Assembly (NCBI GenBank): GCA_030765455.1
Contig: JAVCCM010000041.1
Location: 81,994 to 145,993 of the forward strand
Reading direction: 5' to 3'
DNA: 64,000 nt
Origin: Candidatus Electryonea clarkiae
GTDB lineage: Bacteria > Electryoneota > Electryoneia > Electryoneales > Electryoneaceae
Both the position numbers and the translations under genes were made by a program. Shown piece by piece: positions 42,139-52,750 of this stretch. Position 1 is the stretch's first letter; each line of letters begins with the position of its first letter. The notes beneath the pieces are model-generated. The model was not told where the DNA came from. It ran no database searches and saw only the letters and a list, made by a program, of their open reading frames with translations.

Positions 42139-44652
42139 TTAACGGACCAATATCACCCTTTTAACTTCATTATACCCAGGTGTTACCATCCTGATGAAAT
42201 ATGTTCCAGCCGGGAGTGTCGAAGCTTCAAATACAATTCGGTGCAAGCCGCTTGTGAGATAACCATTGACAAGGGTTTCAACTCTCTGACCCTGGATATT
42301 CAGGACTTCTATCTCAGTCTTTGCCGGGTTTGCCAGGCTGAACCGGATAGTTGTCAGGGGGTTGAATGGATTTGGGAAAGGAGTATGTAGAGCAGAGGTA
42401 TGCGGTAATGGTAATAGTGAGATTGAAAAATCCGGTTGTTCCTCGCCGGGTTCGGGCTCATTACCAGGTTCTTCCACATCAGGTTCTTCAAACTGATCCT
42501 GGCTGAACCTGCCGATAATACCGGGATTCTCACCATCTGCATTATTTGCCAGCCAGATAACCATTCTCCTGTCCTGATCGCCGCCAAGGAAATCGGGGGC
42601 TATTGCCATCGCAGGCTGCCTATCAGTTGATGATCTGGATTGATCCCAAGTTTGAGGTTCAGGCTGATCATTAGCGTCTATTTCATATTCCAACACATAA
42701 ATATTATCCTCGTCAGTCCACCAGTCATGACTGGAATAAACTACGTCATAGGAACCTGAAGGGCGTCCGGAAACAGTTACATCACTTGAAATATTGAACC
42801 TGTTGGTTGAATAATTAATTGAGGTTGTTTCCGTCGGATATTCCCATCCTGCAACTGATAATTCTGAAAATCCTACACGAAAGCGATTTGTCACAATTTG
42901 AGTAGTCGTTGAATTTGGCTTACGAGTGTAGGCGCAGATAAAGTCATCCCCGGCAACAGACAGGGAAGGTTTTGCCACTTCAGGACGGTAATCAATCAGA
43001 TCAATCGCATAAGCGGGAATGCGTGTGTTTTCGCTGGCTGTTTTTGGATAGATACTGCCGAGATAGATACCTTCAGTATCACCACTGCCCGCTGTCAAAG
43101 TATATGAAATAACAAAACGTGGATTTGCTTGCCTGCTCTTAAGGTATGTCACAGCCGGATATTGCTGAACAGATTCTATAAGATAACTACCGATCAGTCT
43201 TTCCGACATACCACCATTATTCCATCCCGCGCAGGTATGAACCTGCCAGTCTTCTTCGCCGGACTCACACTGTTCCCAGGAAACCAACCAGGTTCCGCCT
43301 CCAAAAGCAAGAGCGGGATTCCGGACTACCTCGTCTGAAATCGTATTTATTGTTTGAGGTTCTTCAGCGATCCAATCTTGTAATACCTGATCGTAGGTAA
43401 ACTTTTTTATTTTTATTTGATTATAAATTCTTCTATTGTATGCCTTTGCCTCGTAAACGACGTAGAAATCATTTGTTTCAGGATCGAAAGCGATGTCCGG
43501 ATTTCTATAATGTTCCAGGTTGCTTGACGCAACAGTTTTTTCTAAACGCTGTCCGAGTCCCATCTGGTTCAAATAACGATAGGTGATGCTGTGTGCGCTC
43601 GTATTTTCCCAGACGCTGATAAAATCACTATTCGGTCCTGCTGCAATCGTGGGATTTCCACCGGAGGAGAAGGATTGACGATTGATCAGGAACTCACGAG
43701 TGTCAGGAATTTCTACGTCTTCAAGTGTATGGGGTCCGTTAATCAGGGAATCACCTTCAAGGATGATATATGATCCATAATAATTAAGCGGTGTCCACTC
43801 TGAAAAACCGCCTCCGCTATCCGGTGATCCGCCACTGACGACGCACCAGATTGAGGGATCAACGTCGTTCTGGCTGTATTTTAGCGCAGGTCCAAGTGAT
43901 CGAACGCCATAAATCTGCGTGCCATTCATGAAGAGTATATTTTTTGACCCGCCTCCAGTTTTTGTGATGAGTAAAGAGATTGTGCGATTAATAGCCCATG
44001 AGTCTCCAAGTTCATAATTGTCAGCAAGGAGAACATGTTTCATTAACAGCATTGCGTATAGTTCCGAGTCGTTGGCAATTTGCCTGTGGTTGTCGAAATC
44101 ACCCCGCCACTGCCGGTCAAACATATCCAGAGCCCAATATTCATCCAGCATCAGGTTTCTTATTTGCGTCCACCAGCCACTCCTTAATGTACCATTATGA
44201 CACATAGCAAGAGTACGACCGTTGAAACTGTAATAAAATGGATGAGGATTAGCTATATCGGTACGCCCGGTAGATCCACGGCGTGCATGGGAGATGGCGA
44301 TAAGCAATGTGTCTTCGGTGCCATCATAATTTACATCGGGAGGGTATTCAATCGATAATCCACCTTCTTCTTCATCAGTCCATGGATCCCAAAGGTTTTC
44401 TATGGAATGATAGACTATTGGATGTGCCTGGTTTTGATCAACTCCAACAAATCCCCAACCATTTATCATTCCAACAGAATGCCAGCGGTACCAGTTAACT
44501 GTATAGGTGTATGCCGAATCGAGAAATCCGCTCGAGCTGACCATGCCCCACATTTGACAGGCGAGAATGGTGCCGGGGACGAGTAATGTCAGGCAGAAAA
44601 TTAAAGCTAAAATTATATGCAAGGTTGATTTTAGTCGGCGACTAAATACCAT
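42139..44652 (-). CDS. Secreted class II glutamine amidotransferase-like (Ntn hydrolase) protein with T9SS-type tail
   Basis: An 837-residue exported protein. A signal peptide (LHIILALIFCLTLLVPGTIL) ends right before Ala-Cys, so signal cleavage would leave Cys32 as N-terminal residue, the nucleophile position of class II amidotransferases. The YafJ/EgtC-like features follow: LLIAISHARRGSTGR, HPFYYSFNGRTLAMCHNGTL and ANDSELYAMLLMKHV. Residues 330-720 look like repeated propeller strands (IAFDPETNDFYVVYEA, ALAFGGGTWLVSWEQ). An acidic Glu/Pro linker precedes a Por-type sorting domain (FPNPFNPLTTIRFSLA, LPAGTYFIRMV). I infer a surface-exposed amidohydrolase; the substrate is unknown, and dipeptidase-like or glutaminase activity is possible. 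Confidence 0.82.
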   Translation of the reverse strand: MVFSRRLKSTLHIILALIFCLTLLVPGTILACQMWGMVSSSGFLDSAYTYTVNWYRWHSVGMINGWGFVGVDQNQAHPIVYHSIENLWDPWTDEEEGGLSIEYPPDVNYDGTEDTLLIAISHARRGSTGRTDIANPHPFYYSFNGRTLAMCHNGTLRSGWWTQIRNLMLDEYWALDMFDRQWRGDFDNHRQIANDSELYAMLLMKHVLLADNYELGDSWAINRTISLLITKTGGGSKNILFMNGTQIYGVRSLGPALKYSQNDVDPSIWCVVSGGSPDSGGGFSEWTPLNYYGSYIILEGDSLINGPHTLEDVEIPDTREFLINRQSFSSGGNPTIAAGPNSDFISVWENTSAHSITYRYLNQMGLGQRLEKTVASSNLEHYRNPDIAFDPETNDFYVVYEAKAYNRRIYNQIKIKKFTYDQVLQDWIAEEPQTINTISDEVVRNPALAFGGGTWLVSWEQCESGEEDWQVHTCAGWNNGGMSERLIGSYLIESVQQYPAVTYLKSRQANPRFVISYTLTAGSGDTEGIYLGSIYPKTASENTRIPAYAIDLIDYRPEVAKPSLSVAGDDFICAYTRKPNSTTTQIVTNRFRVGFSELSVAGWEYPTETTSINYSTNRFNISSDVTVSGRPSGSYDVVYSSHDWWTDEDNIYVLEYEIDANDQPEPQTWDQSRSSTDRQPAMAIAPDFLGGDQDRRMVIWLANNADGENPGIIGRFSQDQFEEPDVEEPGNEPEPGEEQPDFSISLLPLPHTSALHTPFPNPFNPLTTIRFSLANPAKTEIEVLNIQGQRVETLVNGYLTSGLHRIVFEASTLPAGTYFIRMVTPGYNEVKRVILVR

Positions 44653-44939
44653 ATATGCCTCAAAAAGACCTTTAAATAAAAGTATAATAAGTAAAGAAAG
44701 AAATTTATTGTACGGTCAAAGATCCCAGTAATGAAAATATACCAACCACTAATGTACTCATAAGTACACAATATGTCAATCCAAACAAAGACAAGAATAT
44801 GAATTAATAGACCATGACTTTGGTTGCAATAGAGAAGAGTTGTGCTTCTTGTACGGTAGTGCTGAGTGCATTATCTTTCATCTTCCGGAGAGTAAGAACT
44901 TGATATATACCTTAATTGAACAGAAGAGAGAAGAGGAAC

Positions 44940-47660
44940 ATGACTACTGGAATAAAAGATGTTTTTAATGCGAAATCATCATTCAAGACCAGCGAAGGTG
45001 AAATTGGTTACTGGCGACTGGCAGCTCTTGAGGAAGCTGGAATCGGTACTATTTCACGTCTGCCGTATTCGATCCGGGTACTACTTGAAGCATTGCTGAG
45101 GAATGTTGATAATTATATTGTTAATGAAGATCATGTCCGTGCACTCGCAACCTGGAATGCCAAAGCGCCAAAAGCGGAAGAAATCCCATTTAAGCCTGCA
45201 CGTGTAATACTTCAAGATTTTACCGGCGTACCCGCAGTGGTAGATCTTGCTGCATTGAGAAGTGCAATGGAACGTCTGGGAGGCGATCCGCAAAAGATAA
45301 ACCCACTGGTTCCGGTAGATTTGGTAATAGACCACTCGGTACAGGTGGATTTTTTCGGCTCCAATTCAGCGCTGCAAAAGAATACCGAAAAGGAGTTTGA
45401 AAGGAATAAAGAACGGTACGAGTTCCTTCGTTGGGGCGCAACAGCATTTGATAATTTCCGGGCAGTTCCACCCGCTACAGGTATTGTTCACCAGGTCAAC
45501 CTTGAATTCCTGGCAAAATGTGTCATGTCTAAAGAGGAAAATGGCGAAAGAATTGCTTTTCCCGATTCACTTGTCGGAACAGACAGTCATACCGTTATGA
45601 TAAATGGACTTGGTGTACTTGGATGGGGAGTGGGCGGTATTGAAGCTGAAGCTGTAATGCTGGGACAACCTATATATATGCTGACGCCGGAAGTAATTGG
45701 TGTAAAACTCTCAGGCGAAATGCCGGAGGGTGCAACTGCAACGGATATGACATTAACAGTAACCGAAATGCTGCGTAGAAGAGGCGTAGTAGGGAAATTT
45801 GTTGAATATTTCGGACCCGGTTATGCAAATATGAGTCTTGCAGATCGAGCTACAATGGCGAATATGGGACCTGAATACGGCGCCACGATGGGATTTTGTC
45901 CTATTGATGATGAAAGTCTGAATTACCTCAGGTTCACCGGTCGCACTGAGCAAGAACTTGAACTGGTAGAAAGATATTGCAAAGAAAACATGTTGTTTGT
46001 TACACCGGATACTCCTGATCCTGAATATACCGATGTGTTGGACCTGGACCTTTCCACCATTGAACCAAGCCTTGCAGGACCGAAACTACCACATGAACTC
46101 ATTTCATTAAAAAATATGAAGAGCAGCTTTCATTATGCCTTGAAAGCACCATTAAAAGACAAAGGTTTTGAATTATCAGGAGATGAGTTAAAGTCAACAG
46201 GTGAATACAAAACGACTGATGAGACTATTCCCCTAAAGCATGGCAATATCGTCATCGCCGCGATTACGAGTTGTACAAATACATCTAATCCATTTGTATT
46301 GATTGGTGCAGGATTGGTGGCTAAAAATGCAGTTGAAAAAGGATTAAGTGTTCCTTCATTTGTAAAAACCAGTCTTGGTCCCGGCTCAAAAGTAGTCACA
46401 GAGTATCTCACAAAATCAGGACTCCTGGAATACCTTGAAGCATTGAAATTTCATATAGTCGGCTATGGTTGTACTACCTGTATTGGCAATAGTGGACCAC
46501 TTCCTGATGAGACGGTTTCTGCTATCCAGGAAGGGAACCTTGTCGCTGCGGCAGTACTTTCGGGGAACAGGAATTTTGAAGGCAGAGTCAGTCCGCATAC
46601 TAAAGCAAATTACCTTGCAAGTCCACCATTAGTGGTTGCTTATGCATTGGCGGGAACAGTCGATATTGATTTAATCAATGATCCTATTGGTGTTGGTGAT
46701 GATGGAAATCCGGTATATCTAAAAGATATCTGGCCCTCAGATGCGGAAATCAGGGAGACAATTGCTACTTCGCTCGATCCGGAAATGTTTAAAGATAAAT
46801 ATTCTAATGTCTGGGATGAGAACGAGCTTTGGAATAAGATAAAAGTCAGCGGAGGGGCGTTATATGAATGGGATGAAAAATCCACTTACATTCAGGAACC
46901 GCCGTTTTTTATTGATATGACGGAAGAGGCGCCATCAATTTCCAATATAGAAAATACCCGGTGCCTGGCATTGCTCGGTGATTCGGTAACCACTGATCAT
47001 ATCAGCCCTGCCGGAGTAATTCCACGTGAATCACCAGCCGGTAAATTCTTGATTTCTGAAGGCGTCAATCCTGTCAATTTCAACTCATTCGGCAGCAGAC
47101 GTGGTAATGACCGGGTAATGCTCCGTGGTACATTTGCGAATATCAGGTTAAAAAACTTCCTCGCACCCGGTACTGAAGGCGGAGTGACAAGATACCAGCC
47201 TTCAGAAGAGCAGATGTGGATCTACGATGCAGCGATGAAATACAAGGAAGACAATGTCTCACTGGTAGTCATTGCCGGGAAACAATATGGCACAGGATCA
47301 AGCCGTGATTGGGCAGCAAAGGGTACATATCTTCTTGGAATTAAAGCAGTAATAGCAGAGAGTTTCGAACGCATACACAGGTCAAATCTTGTTTTTATGG
47401 GCGTTTTGCCTCTGCAATTCAAGCCGGGTGATTCGTACTCAAAACTTGATATAACAGGCAAGGAAAAATTCCATATCAGAGGGCTTTCAAACGATATAAA
47501 GCCAGGCCAGGAAGTTGACCTTGTGATTCAAGATGATAATGGATCAACCCGAATTATTAAAGTGATAGTCAGAATTGATACGCCTGTGGAGGTGGAGTAC
47601 TACCGAAATGGTGGAATTTTACATACTGTATTAAGAAGTCTCGCAAATAGTAATGACTGA
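44940..47660 (+). CDS. acnA: Aconitate hydratase
   Basis: AcnA/IRP-type aconitase, 906 residues; converts citrate to isocitrate in the TCA cycle. It shows [51 protein letters not shown], the iron-sulphur Cys ligands in [16 protein letters not shown] and [13 protein letters not shown], and the swivel-domain motifs [13 protein letters not shown] and [16 protein letters not shown] 44940 is chosen because AGAGG lies just upstream; a TTG at 44916 is also in frame. 287 bases of unremarkable sequence precede it. It ends with TGA. No other TCA gene is adjacent. Confidence 0.96.
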   Translation: MTTGIKDVFNAKSSFKTSEGEIGYWRLAALEEAGIGTISRLPYSIRVLLEALLRNVDNYIVNEDHVRALATWNAKAPKAEEIPFKPARVILQDFTGVPAVVDLAALRSAMERLGGDPQKINPLVPVDLVIDHSVQVDFFGSNSALQKNTEKEFERNKERYEFLRWGATAFDNFRAVPPATGIVHQVNLEFLAKCVMSKEENGERIAFPDSLVGTDSHTVMINGLGVLGWGVGGIEAEAVMLGQPIYMLTPEVIGVKLSGEMPEGATATDMTLTVTEMLRRRGVVGKFVEYFGPGYANMSLADRATMANMGPEYGATMGFCPIDDESLNYLRFTGRTEQELELVERYCKENMLFVTPDTPDPEYTDVLDLDLSTIEPSLAGPKLPHELISLKNMKSSFHYALKAPLKDKGFELSGDELKSTGEYKTTDETIPLKHGNIVIAAITSCTNTSNPFVLIGAGLVAKNAVEKGLSVPSFVKTSLGPGSKVVTEYLTKSGLLEYLEALKFHIVGYGCTTCIGNSGPLPDETVSAIQEGNLVAAAVLSGNRNFEGRVSPHTKANYLASPPLVVAYALAGTVDIDLINDPIGVGDDGNPVYLKDIWPSDAEIRETIATSLDPEMFKDKYSNVWDENELWNKIKVSGGALYEWDEKSTYIQEPPFFIDMTEEAPSISNIENTRCLALLGDSVTTDHISPAGVIPRESPAGKFLISEGVNPVNFNSFGSRRGNDRVMLRGTFANIRLKNFLAPGTEGGVTRYQPSEEQMWIYDAAMKYKEDNVSLVVIAGKQYGTGSSRDWAAKGTYLLGIKAVIAESFERIHRSNLVFMGVLPLQFKPGDSYSKLDITGKEKFHIRGLSNDIKPGQEVDLVIQDDNGSTRIIKVIVRIDTPVEVEYYRNGGILHTVLRSLANSND

Positions 47661-47883
47661 TCATTTTTTTTGCGGCTTAATAGTATTCTCGATAATTATT
47701 GATATTTGTTTAATTTTAGGATTCTCTCTTTAAGTTATATGAGCCTAACTTTTAGGGTATATTTATATTATTTTATCGGTTTATAATTATTTTCAGCTAT
47801 TGAACTATTGAAATATTAACCTATATTTAATATTCGGTTCTGCATTTTCGGTATTACAAGTATTTTATCTTACGGAGATTTCA

Positions 47884-49587
47884 ATGTCTGATGAGAAAAA
47901 GACGGTTGGCAAGTATAGCCAGGACTCTCGTATAGATACGCTTTTGAGCAATATAATAGGTGAACTGCGCCAGTTTACCGAAGAACAGGCGCAGAATCTG
48001 ACTGAAATGACTGCAATAGGCAGAGCTCTCAGCGCGCAAAGAGACTCTGCAGTAATTTTCGAGATGATTCTGAAGCAGGCGCGCAGGTTCACCAATGCCG
48101 ACGGTGGAACACTTTATCTGATCCACGATAATCAGAAGGAACTGATTTTTAATGTCCTTCATAACGATACTCTCAACAGTTACATGGGAGGCACCTCTGG
48201 AAATCCAGTAACCCTTCCGAATGTTCCCCTCATTGATGATGATGGAAATCCTAATCATTCCAATGTTTCAGCGTATGTAGCCACAACCGGCGAAATCGTC
48301 AATATTCCGGATGTGTATGAGGCAGAAGGTTTCAATTTTGAAGGTGCGAAGAAATTTGATGCAGCATTAAACTATCGTAGCATGTCAATGCTTGTAGTGC
48401 CAATGCGTGATCATGAAAACGAGATAATAGGTGTACTGCAATTAATCAATGCCAAGGAAAGACTATCTAAAGAAACAATACCATTTTTACCTGAAACTGT
48501 TGACATGACCGCTGCTTTGGCAAGCCAGGCTGCTGTTGTTATCACACAGCAAAGGCTTATTCGCGAACTGAAAATACTCTTCGAATCATTCATCAAAGCG
48601 ATTGCAACCGCGATTGATCAAAAATCAAAATATACCGGCGGTCATATAGAGAGAGTTGCAGAACTCACAATGTCAATTGCTAATAAAATTAATAATACAA
48701 ATGATGGATTATTTGCCGATGTACAATTTTCAGACGATGAATTGGATGAATTAAGAATTGCTGCATGGATGCACGATACCGGTAAGATCACAACACCCGA
48801 GCATGTTGTAGATAAGTCAAACAAACTGGAAACCGTGTTTGACCGTGTTGAGCTGGTAAAAACACGCTGGCAGGCAATTCGTCTTTCCAGGAAGCTTGAA
48901 GCTGAGAGAGCCAAGATTAAATTGTTGGAAGCTAAATGCAGTGCCGACGAGCTGAAAGCTATCGAAGAAGAATGTAATAAAGATATTTCTGTAATGGATG
49001 AAGATATTGATTTTCTGATGGTTACAAACAAGGGTGGAGAATTCCTTGGTGACGATAAAGTAGAGAGAATCAACAACCTTGCTGAAAAGCAATATTCAGA
49101 AAATGGAGATAAACATAATTACTTGAGTGAGAATGAGGTTTATAATCTAAGTATCAGAAAAGGTACTTTGACTAATGAAGAACGAAATAAAATGAACGAT
49201 CATGCTACAATGACTATTAAGATTCTGGATACTCTTCCCTGGCCTAAGAAATTGCAGAATGTCCCTGCTATAGCTGGCGCACACCACGAAAAGCTGGATG
49301 GAACCGGGTATCCTAACGGATTGAAAGAGGAAGATATCGGGCTTGGCGCCCGAATAATGGCAGTAGCGGATATTTTTGAAGCCTTATCAGCCAGTGACAG
49401 ACCCTATAAGAAACCGATGCCGCTTAGCCAGGCTATCAAAATTCTTGGTTTCATGGTCAAAGATCATCACATTGATGGTGATGTTGTTGATCTTTTCGTA
49501 CAATCAGGTCTCTGTTTCGAGTATGCCGATAAATTTCTTAAGAAAGATCAGATAGATATGGATTTGAATTTAGAGAAAGAAGAATAA
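47884..49587 (+). CDS. GAF domain / HD-GYP cyclic-di-GMP phosphodiesterase
   Basis: A 567-residue signalling protein. An N-terminal GAF sensor (about 45-220) contains FTNADGGTLYLI, SAYVATTGEIVNIPDVY and MLVVPMRDHENEIIGVLQLIN. The HD-GYP domain begins GGHIERVAELTMSIA, has HDTGK at 297-301 and HHEKLDGTGYP from residue 467, with ADIFEALSASDRPYK after. Between the HD and GYP parts lies about 165 residues, more than usual, with a coiled coil (LEAERAKIKLLEAKCSADEL). No response-regulator or membrane domain, so cytoplasmic. A good ACGGAGA ribosome binding site precedes the ATG. It probably hydrolyses c-di-GMP; no GGDEF partner is in the window. Confidence 0.93.
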   Translation: MSDEKKTVGKYSQDSRIDTLLSNIIGELRQFTEEQAQNLTEMTAIGRALSAQRDSAVIFEMILKQARRFTNADGGTLYLIHDNQKELIFNVLHNDTLNSYMGGTSGNPVTLPNVPLIDDDGNPNHSNVSAYVATTGEIVNIPDVYEAEGFNFEGAKKFDAALNYRSMSMLVVPMRDHENEIIGVLQLINAKERLSKETIPFLPETVDMTAALASQAAVVITQQRLIRELKILFESFIKAIATAIDQKSKYTGGHIERVAELTMSIANKINNTNDGLFADVQFSDDELDELRIAAWMHDTGKITTPEHVVDKSNKLETVFDRVELVKTRWQAIRLSRKLEAERAKIKLLEAKCSADELKAIEEECNKDISVMDEDIDFLMVTNKGGEFLGDDKVERINNLAEKQYSENGDKHNYLSENEVYNLSIRKGTLTNEERNKMNDHATMTIKILDTLPWPKKLQNVPAIAGAHHEKLDGTGYPNGLKEEDIGLGARIMAVADIFEALSASDRPYKKPMPLSQAIKILGFMVKDHHIDGDVVDLFVQSGLCFEYADKFLKKDQIDMDLNLEKEE

Positions 49588-49622
49588 GCGAATTAATGCT
49601 GCGATTTTTCACTTGGGCAACC

Positions 49623-51488
49623 TCAAGGTTTGCCGGAATATGAAATCTTCACTCCCGCAGTGATCCAGCGATCAGGCATTAATACGCTTCCTGTTTCATA
49701 ATATTCGCGGTCAAATAGATTAGTCACTCCTGTATATGCTTCTACAGCTTTAAATTCACGGGACAGTTTCATATCAACAATAGTATTATCCACCTTGTCA
49801 ATTCGGTCAAAGTAACGCAAAAACAGGTTAGATCTGATCTTCAGGGGTAAGATCATGTAAACTTTCGTTGATATCTGGTGCTGAAGATACCCGAAGCCAT
49901 ATTTCCACTCATATATTCCTGCTTTTCTGTTGGATTGAAGCCATCCGTATCCAAGTTGGACACGCTGTAAGAGTGGACTATCAAGCCACTCATTAATCCT
50001 GAAGTCGAGCCCGACATCAAGCCCTTTCGTTGATATGTTTCCAACATTACGCACCTGCCAGAGATCTACTTCATTTGTTCGAGTCCAGTCAATAAGGTTA
50101 TCACTGAGCCGGTAAAAACCTGACAGATTCATTTCCGTATTCCACTTGCTTTTTATTATTATTCCGAGTTCATAAGATTTGGCTTCTTCTGCATGTAAGT
50201 CAGGATTACCCAAATTATCCGGGCTGATATAGTAGAGATCGGTAAAAGTTGGAATTCTCAATGACCAGCCGGCTGATCCCCGGAGGCTGAGTTTTGGACT
50301 GATCTGAAAACGAGCATTTATATCCGGGCTGACCTTCCACCCAAATTCACCATAGTTATACAAATATGCGCTGAATGATGTAAACAATTGACTTATGGGA
50401 ACCAAGCTATGCTCGATAATAAGTCCACCTTTATCTCGTTCATGGGTACCCAGGTTTGTGGATTCGATCGATTCGCGAGTCACCTCACCACCGATTGCTG
50501 TCAATCCAATACGTGAGGTGAATCGCGCTTGCAACTCTAATCCATATATATCTGTTGCATGTTCATTATGGTAAAAGGAACGGTTATAGCGATCAAGAAC
50601 AAAATCGTCTGTGTGTCTGCGATAAGATATTCTTGGCATCAGGAGTGAATTTCCAACCGGGATATTCAAAGACGCTTGGGTTATAAGAGTTCCGGTTTTC
50701 TCGAATTGATTTGGAAATCTGGATGTATAGAAACTGTTTGCACCAAAAACTTTGTCATTGTATCCTACAGAAAGATTTACATCACTCTTTCGAATATGGT
50801 ATGTACTTCTATAGAACGCAGACCACATCCGGTGATCTGTATTATTCATGTAACCATTTGATACCGAGCGGTTTGATGAGAAATAGTGATTGGAGTTATG
50901 TAGCGGGACTGAAATACTTGCAGTAGAGTGAATAAGTTGATGTTCACCACCGGTAATGGAGGCAAAGACATTTTTTTCCTTCCCTGATCTGGTTACAATG
51001 TTTATTGCACCGCTAAATGCATTGGGACCATGAAGGCTTGAGCCCGCTCCTCAAAGTATTTCGATCCTTTCTATATCATTAGTACTAACCGGTATATCCA
51101 TATTATGATGCCCAGTTTGCGGGTCGTTCACCGGCAAACCATCAATCATCACAAGAGTCTGATCAAATGAGCCTCCACGAATTGAAAGATCAGCCTGAAC
51201 TCCATGCGGACATCTCCGTCGGACATCAACTCCCTGAACCAGTTGGATCAGCTCCTCTACTGAAAAATACGAACTTGCTTCTATGTCATCTTGAGTCAAC
51301 ACTTCAACTGAACGCCCGGTTGTGTTGAGCCCCGTTGCTACCCTGCCTGCAACATAAATAACATCTTCCAATTCATACATTGGCAATTGTGACGTTTCCG
51401 CAGCGCAAAGTTTGTCGCTCGCAAAGAAAGCAGTGCAGACAAATCCTGACAGGATTACCAAGCTAATAAAACGTGAAATTGTATTCAT
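49623..51488 (-). pseudogene. TonB-dependent outer-membrane receptor interrupted by in-frame TGA
   Basis: A BtuB/ferric-siderophore-like receptor, 622 codons from ATG 51488 (GAGGAAA upstream; a frame to 51563 has no such site). It has a signal peptide (FISLVILSGFVCTAFFAS), a short TonB-box-like stretch, and a plug domain: VEVLTQDDIEASSYFSVEEL, VDVRRRCPHGVQADLSIRGG, VMIDGLPVNDPQTGHHN, DIERIEIL. Then TGA at 51051-51053 stands where the family has Arg (usual IEILRGPGS). The same frame continues GAGSSLHGPNAFSGAINIVT and a complete barrel to LFDREYYETGSV and the final aromatic strand. CGA to TGA is enough to cause it. The rest is intact, so the lesion is recent, an error or bypassed. Substrate unknown; no cobalamin riboswitch seen. 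Confidence 0.82.
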
Positions 51489-51748
51489 TATTGCCGTTTC
51501 CTCAAGTTCGATCGGCGCGAAATCACTGTATATCAATACGCTCAGGGTAAATCTAAATGACAACCTATCCTGTTTTCATGGCTGCATTGAGTAAATCATT
51601 TGAAAGGAGCGAGGGTAAGTGAAATAGTAGAGGAACACAAGACTTAAAGGTTCTTTATGAGAAAGAGAAATCGAAGTGATAATAAGCAATATATGCTCGG
51701 TAAGCTAAGAAATACTAGATGTTGTTGAAATCGTTCATATCGTTGTTT

Positions 51749-52750
51749 TCAAAGAGGCGGATTTGTTCTGTTGTTTCTTTTGCTCCGTACCCGTTTTCTT
51801 TTATCCGACCAGTCAACTGGAGGCATCCAGGGCAATTGGAGAGCCCAATCGACCAGATCTTTTACTTCATTCTCAATTTCATCGGTTAGATGGGAATCTG
51901 ATTTCTCAGATGAATTCAACGTCCAGGGGATAACTTCTCTTTTGAAACCCAACGGTTCGATGCCTATAATTTTTATCAACTTTCTGATAATTGCGCCTGT
52001 ATCTATGGAAATAGGTTCACAATTGTTTGATTGAGAATCTTCTTTGTCCATCTTGGAAATTGATAATTGCTTAACTATTGTGTCAGTTGCCGAGTTCATC
52101 GATATAGTGAGCGCATTGCCTGGCTTTGATACAGAAACCGGCACCCGACTGATCAATTGTGTTATTTGTCTGAAAGGGAATGTTCTATAAGACTGACCTA
52201 TACCAATCAATGTATGTAATTTGATTATTTTGATATTGTTACTAAGAGAATGATTGTCGATTTCATTTTGAATAGTATTTTCTGCATTCAGTATTGCCTC
52301 CCATAATGGATGGCTATTCGCATTTGCTGAATTCTTAGAATAATGATGATGTAAATATATTGTTTTTTTTATTTTATATGTTTCAGTCAGATTTAGTATT
52401 GTCTCGCTGAGATTCAGGTTGTTTTCATAAAGGAAGGAGCTATCGGGTAGTAGAGGTCTGAATGGAAAGACTCCAGCACAGTGAATAATGTATTGTGGAG
52501 TCGTCTCCTGAAATAAACTATCATGCATATCCTGATTACGTAAGTCCAAAGCAAAAAACTTGAAGTTCTCATAACCTTGAAGTAGAGAAAGTCTGTAATG
52601 ATGTACTATTTCAGGTGCTGATCCCGGATCGAAATTATCCAAACCAAAGACATGAAAACCATCGTTTAAAAGCCTGGCAGCTAATGAGGAGCCAAGACCA
52701 CCCAGTACTCCCGTAACCAGACAAGAATTGTTTTTATCAGGATGATTCAA
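51749..52750 (-). CDS. Divergent NAD-dependent epimerase/dehydratase-like (SDR) protein
   Basis: A 333-residue extended SDR relative. The N-terminus keeps the Rossmann pattern GVLGGLGSSLAARLL and GLDNFDPGSAPEIVHHYRL, which resembles UDP-glucuronate 4-epimerases, and LDLRNQDMHDSLF, YIIHCAG. But the catalytic YxxxK is not found: the equivalent region reads IYLHHHYSKNSANANSHPLW, in place of the usual VYG...PYxxSK arrangement. The C-terminus is basic (SDKRKRVRSKRNNRTN). It overlaps the kdsA stop by four bases and must be translated with it. It could be a degenerate enzyme or a structural or regulatory relative in lipopolysaccharide core-sugar synthesis. Confidence 0.7.
   Translation of the reverse strand: MNHPDKNNSCLVTGVLGGLGSSLAARLLNDGFHVFGLDNFDPGSAPEIVHHYRLSLLQGYENFKFFALDLRNQDMHDSLFQETTPQYIIHCAGVFPFRPLLPDSSFLYENNLNLSETILNLTETYKIKKTIYLHHHYSKNSANANSHPLWEAILNAENTIQNEIDNHSLSNNIKIIKLHTLIGIGQSYRTFPFRQITQLISRVPVSVSKPGNALTISMNSATDTIVKQLSISKMDKEDSQSNNCEPISIDTGAIIRKLIKIIGIEPLGFKREVIPWTLNSSEKSDSHLTDEIENEVKDLVDWALQLPWMPPVDWSDKRKRVRSKRNNRTNPPL

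Noticed and set aside
51489..51748. Cobalamin riboswitch upstream of the TonB receptor
   Set aside because: I looked for the B12-box type motif and supporting stems on the minus strand and found none.
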